This document shows, piece after piece, positions 6,459 to 8,945 of a DNA stretch of 8,945 nt. The stretch's first letter is position 1. Every line of letters begins with the position of its first letter. Both the position numbers and the translations under genes were made by a program. The stretch is from Candidatus Atribacter alterifermentans (GTDB lineage: Bacteria; Atribacterota; Atribacteria; Atribacterales; Atribacteraceae). The notes below the pieces were generated by a model. It did no database searches and was not told where the DNA came from. It was given only the letters and a program-made list of their open reading frames with translations. The DNA lies in assembly GCA_012517635.1 (NCBI GenBank), contig JAAYUP010000348.1, forward strand, positions 1-8,945, given 5' to 3'.

Positions 6459-6711
6459 TATTGATAAATTAAGCTTATAAAGGGATTTTCGGGTTAGATA
6501 TTCACCCCGCTTGATGACACCTCATGAGGATCATAAGAATGATTTAGTGAAAAAGAGTGAAACACCAAGAGGGAGAGGGAAAAAGGAAAAATGCTATTAG
6601 GTTTATTTGAGAACTACATATTCACCACTCACCGGTTCACTTCTCACTATATTTACCGAATAGGGTATGATATAAGAGGAAAAGAGAAGCAGTAACTTTT
6701 AGTATTGTTAA
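6459..6711. other. divergent intergenic region with degenerate repeats
   Basis: No gene is supported between the ABC operon promoter and the DUF1722 frame. Visible items are the perfect palindrome CCTCATGAGG (6520-6529), flanked by ATGA and TCAT; a purine-rich stretch near 6567-6588 that resembles a decayed module B; and 6620-6660, a decayed module F (TTCACCACTCACCGGTTCAC, then TATTTACCG). An extended -10 candidate follows at 6668-6676. Confidence 0.5.
6668..6676 (+). promoter_or_regulatory. possible extended -10 promoter for the DUF1722 operon
   Basis: TGATATAAG (6668-6676) has the extended -10 form TGn followed by TATAAG. No good -35 box lies 16-18 nt upstream. Transcription from about 6683 would give a leader of roughly 90 nt to the ATG at 6775, or less if translation starts upstream of it. 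Confidence 0.3.
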
Positions 6712-6742
6712 CAAATCATAATCAGAGATATTCTTATACTGG

Positions 6743-6764
6743 TTCAGTTCCATACCGAACTGAA
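6743..6764. repeat. perfect 8-bp inverted repeat TTCAGTTC/GAACTGAA
   Basis: TTCAGTTC (6743-6750) and GAACTGAA (6757-6764) are perfectly complementary across a 6-nt spacer, ending 10 nt before the ATG at 6775. It could be an operator or a leader hairpin. However, the same bases encode QFHTEL, which fits the DUF1722 domain, so the symmetry may be chance. Confidence 0.4.
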
Positions 6765-6774
6765 ATTACTTCTT

Positions 6775-7158
6775 ATGGCTTATAATCAAAGCGAAATGAG
6801 AATGATGGGGAGAATTGTTGCTCAAGTGAATAAAAAGCCAATAAAGGAAGTTTACGACGATTATCGCTCTCACCTTTTAAAAGCCCTTTTTCGTTCACCC
6901 AAGGCTCCCTCGATGATAAATGTGTTTATGCATGCCCTGGGTTATTTTTCCACCCGACTTCATACCAATGAGAAGGCTTTTTTTCTCGATTCTTTGGAGA
7001 AATATCGAGCAGGTCGAAGTACCTTTACAACTCATCTTCAACTCCTTCGTTCCTGGGTTATTCGCTTTGATGAACCTCATCTAAAAAATCAGCGATTTTT
7101 TGAACCTTATCCCGAAGTTCTCATGGAATTGGTGGATTCTGGTAAAGGCCGAGAATAG
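6775..7158 (+). CDS. DUF1722 (YbgA-like) domain protein, N-terminus uncertain
   Basis: From the only in-frame ATG this encodes 127 residues. DUF1722 landmarks are NVFMHALGYF (49-58), LLRSWVIRF (90-98) and HLKNQRFFEPYP (102-113). The reading frame stays open upstream to a TAA at 6709-6711, and the codons from about 6745 read FHTELKLLL directly before MAY. That matches the conserved F-H-x-x-x-K-x-L-L-M-A beginning of the domain. The true protein should therefore start 10-21 codons earlier, but that stretch holds no ATG, GTG or TTG; CTG (6739) and ATT (6730) are the rare options. No good Shine-Dalgarno precedes 6775. The domain is often fused behind a DUF523 (TudS-like) domain; none is visible upstream. 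Molecular function unknown. It is the first gene of a three-gene operon. Confidence 0.75.
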   Translation: MAYNQSEMRMMGRIVAQVNKKPIKEVYDDYRSHLLKALFRSPKAPSMINVFMHALGYFSTRLHTNEKAFFLDSLEKYRAGRSTFTTHLQLLRSWVIRFDEPHLKNQRFFEPYPEVLMELVDSGKGRE

Positions 7159-7175
7159 AGAGGGGGGGAGTTATT

Positions 7176-7565
7176 ATGGAAAGAGATGAAATAATGGGAA
7201 TGGTTCGGGATATTCTTGATCAACTCCCTGACCATATTCGAGAAAATATTAAAAATTTAGAGTTTGTTATTGAGGATCGTCCGAATCCGGAAATAAAACG
7301 GCAATTTCATGGAGCAATGATATTAGGACTTTATCAGGGAGTTCCTCTTCCCAAAAGAGGCCCAGGGTATACTTTTGTTCTTCCCGATAGGATATCATTA
7401 TTCTATGAGAACTTAATGAAAGTGGTCCGAGATAATGAAGAATGGCCAGGAGTTTTAAAAGACGTCGTTTTACATGAAATTGGTCATTATTTTGGCTTTA
7501 ATGAAATAGAAATCCGGAAATTAATGGATGAAATGAAACCAGAAGTCGAAAGGGGGATGGGTTGA
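7176..7565 (+). CDS. zincin-like metallopeptidase family protein (Zincin_1-type)
   Basis: This 129-residue soluble protein matches the minimal zincin family (Pfam Zincin_1, formerly DUF1025), judged from memory of its motifs. The zinc site is HEIGHYFGFNE: H100 and H104 are ligands, E101 is the catalytic base, and E110 at the +10 position is the probable third ligand. Upstream landmarks are LGLYQGVPLPKRG (50-62) and LPDRISLFYENL (69-80). There is no signal peptide or membrane segment, so it is probably cytosolic. Proteolysis of a specific substrate is inferred; natural substrates of this family are largely unknown to me. The ATG follows a strong purine tract (7161-7170) by 5 nt and lies 17 nt after the DUF1722 stop. 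Its TGA overlaps the next gene by 4 nt if that gene starts at the TTG. Confidence 0.87.
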   Translation: MERDEIMGMVRDILDQLPDHIRENIKNLEFVIEDRPNPEIKRQFHGAMILGLYQGVPLPKRGPGYTFVLPDRISLFYENLMKVVRDNEEWPGVLKDVVLHEIGHYFGFNEIEIRKLMDEMKPEVERGMG

Positions 7566-8062
7566 AGATGGCTCATGATGTAAATTGGTATTGGCAGAAG
7601 GTGGAGGAAGGTTTTCATGATGATGTTCATATGATTGATCATACCAAAAAAGTCTTGGAATATGCTCAACAAATTCTCTCCGACCAAACCGGTATGAGTG
7701 AAGAGGAAAAAAGACGCACCGAGGTTGCTGTTCTTCTTCACGATATAGGAATATTGGTAGCCGAGAAAAAATATGGTTCTAAAGCAGGCAAGTTTCAACA
7801 TATAGAAGAGCCACCTTTAGTAAGAGAAATAACCAAACAAGCCGAGGAGGACCCAGAATTTATAAAACGAGTCGCCTATATAGTGGGGAATCACCACAAT
7901 TTTTCCAAGGCAGATGGGATTGATTTTCAAATTCTGATTGAAGCGGATATGCTGGTTAATTTACAAAATGAAAAGATTAAAAAAAACAAGCTCGAGGAGT
8001 TTATTGATAAATTTTTTAAAACCAAAAAAGGAAGAGAGTTAGCTCGAAAAGTATATTTGTAA
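7562..8062 (+). CDS. HD domain-containing protein (predicted metal-dependent phosphohydrolase)
   Basis: This 166-residue cytosolic protein carries one HD domain filling most of its length. Metal ligands are visible in order: H27 (MIDHTKKV), H60-D61 (LLHDIG) and D129 (EADMLVN), with H80 (FQHIEEPP) and H111/H112 (GNHHN) as further active-site histidines. These suit hydrolysis of a phosphate ester or nucleotide; the substrate cannot be told, and no RelA/SpoT, GYP or second catalytic domain is present. The TTG at 7562 overlaps the upstream TGA (7563-7565) and sits 5 nt after GGGGG (7552-7556). The ATG at 7568 is an alternative, adding only spacing. It is the third and last gene of the operon. An AT-rich stretch follows, with no strong terminator before the ferredoxin promoter. 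Confidence 0.88.
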   Translation: MKMAHDVNWYWQKVEEGFHDDVHMIDHTKKVLEYAQQILSDQTGMSEEEKRRTEVAVLLHDIGILVAEKKYGSKAGKFQHIEEPPLVREITKQAEEDPEFIKRVAYIVGNHHNFSKADGIDFQILIEADMLVNLQNEKIKKNKLEEFIDKFFKTKKGRELARKVYL

Positions 8063-8124
8063 TGAAAATTGTTATTAATTTTATTAACTTTTCTTACAAT
8101 TTAACTCTGGTTTGAAAATAGATA

Positions 8125-8133
8125 TGGTATAAT
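8125..8133 (+). promoter_or_regulatory. predicted extended -10 promoter of the ferredoxin gene
   Basis: TGG followed by a consensus TATAAT (8128-8133) makes a perfect extended -10 element. The -35 position (about 8105-8110, CTCTGG) is poor, as extended -10 promoters tolerate. Transcription would start near 8140, about 35 nt before the ATG. Confidence 0.6.
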
Positions 8134-8174
8134 GTTGCGTGATTTTTCAACACCATAAACAGGAGGAATAGCAC

Positions 8175-8357
8175 ATGGCTCTCAAAATTGATGAAGAAGC
8201 TGCTATTGGTTGTGAATTATGTGTTCAGATATGTCCCGATGTTTTTGAAATGAATGATGATGGGAAATGCGTCGTAAAACCTGGAAGTGATGAAAACTTA
8301 GAATGTGTTGACGAAGCAATCGATTCCTGTCCTACAAGTGCAATCATTAAGGAATGA
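8175..8357 (+). CDS. small monocluster-type ferredoxin lacking the first canonical cysteine
   Basis: This 60-residue cytosolic electron carrier resembles the single-cluster [4Fe-4S] ferredoxins of Thermotoga, Pyrococcus and Desulfovibrio: IGCELCVQICPDVFEMNDDGK, then SCPTSAI near the end. Aligned on CPDVF, canonical ligands are expected at 10, 13, 16 and 52. C13, C16 and C52 are present, but residue 10 is Ala (codon GCT), in a context that normally reads CIGC. C20 and C44 occupy the pair that often forms a disulfide in relatives; C32 is extra. The cluster may be [3Fe-4S], may use another ligand, or may be recruited differently. AGGAGG (8161-8166) lies 8 nt before the ATG. The gene has its own promoter and terminator, so it is monocistronic. 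The redox partner cannot be told from the neighbours. Confidence 0.92.
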   Translation: MALKIDEEAAIGCELCVQICPDVFEMNDDGKCVVKPGSDENLECVDEAIDSCPTSAIIKE

Positions 8358-8363
8358 TTATTC

Positions 8364-8387
8364 AGCCCGGCAAGACCGGGCTTTTTT
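8364..8387 (+). terminator. intrinsic terminator of the ferredoxin gene
   Basis: AGCCCGG (8364-8370) pairs perfectly with CCGGGCT (8376-8382) around the loop CAAGA, and a run of six T follows (8382-8387). It lies 6 nt after the ferredoxin stop codon. Confidence 0.92.
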
Positions 8388-8418
8388 AAAATTTTTTGAG
8401 AATTTTTAATTCTGGGTC

Positions 8419-8447
8419 TTGATATTAAAGGATAATTTCTATAGAAT
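8419..8447 (+). promoter_or_regulatory. predicted promoter of tRNA-Glu
   Basis: TTGATA (8419-8424), a 17-nt spacer and TAGAAT (8442-8447) give the best sigma-70 match in the window. Transcription would begin near 8454, leaving a 5' leader of about 37 nt for RNase P removal. A weaker alternative is TTGTTC (8457-8462) with TATAGT (8479-8484). Confidence 0.6.
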
Positions 8448-8490
8448 AATCACTGCTTGTTCGACTTAGTAAAATATGTATAGTATATGC

Positions 8491-8567
8491 GCCCTCATCG
8501 TCTAGCCTGGTAAGGACACCGCCCTTTCAAGGCGGCGACAGCGGTTCAAATCCGCTTGAGGGCGCCA
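8491..8567 (+). tRNA. tRNA-Glu (anticodon UUC), CCA encoded
   Basis: The 77-nt gene folds into a full cloverleaf. The acceptor GCCCTCA (8491-8497) pairs with TGAGGGC (8557-8563), followed by discriminator G and an encoded CCA (8565-8567). TCGTCTAG at positions 8-15 is typical of bacterial tRNA-Glu. The anticodon stem CCGCC (8519-8523) / GGCGG (8531-8535) encloses CTTTCAA, giving anticodon TTC (8526-8528). The T-arm is AGCGG-TTCAAAT-CCGCT (8540-8556). Eight T (8568-8575) directly follow the CCA and may help end transcription. It reads both GAA and GAG codons and has no neighbouring tRNA within the window. Confidence 0.97.
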
Positions 8568-8575
8568 TTTTTTTT

Positions 8576-8820
8576 ATAAGACAATATCCTCAAAAAACTT
8601 TAATTTGCTTGTCTCTCAAAGCAAAGCCCATAATTCATACTTTTTTAAACTCACGGTGTTATAATTCAATAAGTCAGAGCACACTATGATTCATAATAAA
8701 GTTTCTGTTAAAAGTTTGTGTTGCTTATTGCAAAGAAATAGATAGAAAACCCATTCATTTTGATATCTTCAATGATGGGATGATTGAGTAAAATATTTAA
8801 TTGAATTGAGTTTACATAAT
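8576..8820. other. intergenic stretch without a supported gene
   Basis: No credible coding region is seen on either strand. One extended -10 sequence, TGT followed by TATAAT (8657-8665, + strand), lacks a good -35 box. The only ORF near it is 19 codons from 8686, with no Shine-Dalgarno. No strong hairpin plus T-tract follows. Confidence 0.5.
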
Positions 8821-8859
8821 TCCTTCTCCCTTGATGGGAGAAGGATAGGATGAGGGTGG
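8821..8859 (-). repeat. module B hairpin repeat, inverted copy
   Basis: TCCTTCTCCC (8821-8830) and GGGAGAAGGA (8836-8845) form a perfect 10-bp stem with loop TTGAT, followed by GATGAGGGTGG. Its reverse complement has the same plan as 190-234 (CCCTCA, spacer, then a CTCCC/GGGAG stem). The T-run at 8860-8864 is too far from the stem for a standard terminator. Confidence 0.6.
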
Positions 8860-8867
8860 TTTTTAAA

Positions 8868-8945
8868 CTGTTCACGCTTCACGGTTCACGGTATTTACAG
8901 GATAGACGGTCATGCTGCTTTGCAGCACCAGATGAGGATGAAAAT
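8868..8945 (+). repeat. dispersed repeat, modules F and A, cut by the window end
   Basis: Module F (about 8868-8906) has the TTCACGGTTCACGG words, then ATTTACAGGATAGAC. Module A follows with apex TGCTGC-TTT-GCAGCA and GATGAGGATGAAAA. It is a close relative of 255-340, and with module B just upstream it repeats the B-F-A order. The element probably continues beyond 8945. Confidence 0.72.

Noticed and set aside
8063..8100. Terminator after the HD-domain gene
   Set aside because: Only a weak AT-only GTTA/TAAC pairing precedes a broken T-run; it falls short of a credible intrinsic terminator.
8686..8745. 19-codon ORF after the orphan -10 element
   Set aside because: It has no Shine-Dalgarno, is very short, and shows no recognisable peptide features.

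Overview
The window is an AT-rich bacterial chromosome segment with six to seven ordinary genes in short operons, one tRNA, and intergenic spaces packed with short palindromic repeats. No transposase, integrase, phage gene, CRISPR array or rRNA is visible. The substrate-binding protein has a signal peptidase I site (AWA|A) and no good lipobox, which favours a diderm cell. The low-potential-type ferredoxin suggests an anaerobe. The gene styles and repeats remind me of Atribacterota-like genomes, but that is a weak guess from memory.

Layout. 1-444: a mosaic of dispersed repeats with no credible gene. 445-1311 (+): promoter and a 264-residue short-chain dehydrogenase/reductase (SDR). The SDR and its promoter are bracketed by inverted repeat arms of about 90 nt (144-234 and 1361-1449). 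1312-1862: convergent intergenic region holding several hairpin repeats, including three consecutive members of a family whose stems covary. 1863-6389 (-): a complete four-gene nucleoside-type ABC importer, read right to left as binding protein, double ATPase, permease, permease, with gaps or overlaps of at most 9 nt and its own promoter at 6430-6458. 6390-6774: divergent control region with degenerate repeats. 6775-8062 (+): a three-gene operon of a DUF1722 protein, a minimal zincin metallopeptidase and an HD-domain phosphohydrolase. 8175-8357 (+): a 60-residue ferredoxin with its own promoter and a clear terminator. 8491-8567 (+): tRNA-Glu(UUC). 8568-8945: gene-free, ending in another repeat cluster cut by the window edge.

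How the parts work together. The importer is self-contained: the periplasmic protein captures a nucleoside-like solute, the two permeases form the channel and the double ATPase powers it. The other genes show no obvious metabolic link to it. The most notable observations are the modular palindromic repeats, the ferredoxin that lacks the first canonical cluster cysteine, and the DUF1722 gene whose recognisable domain begins upstream of any ATG, GTG or TTG start. I see no clear case for a new multi-gene system here.
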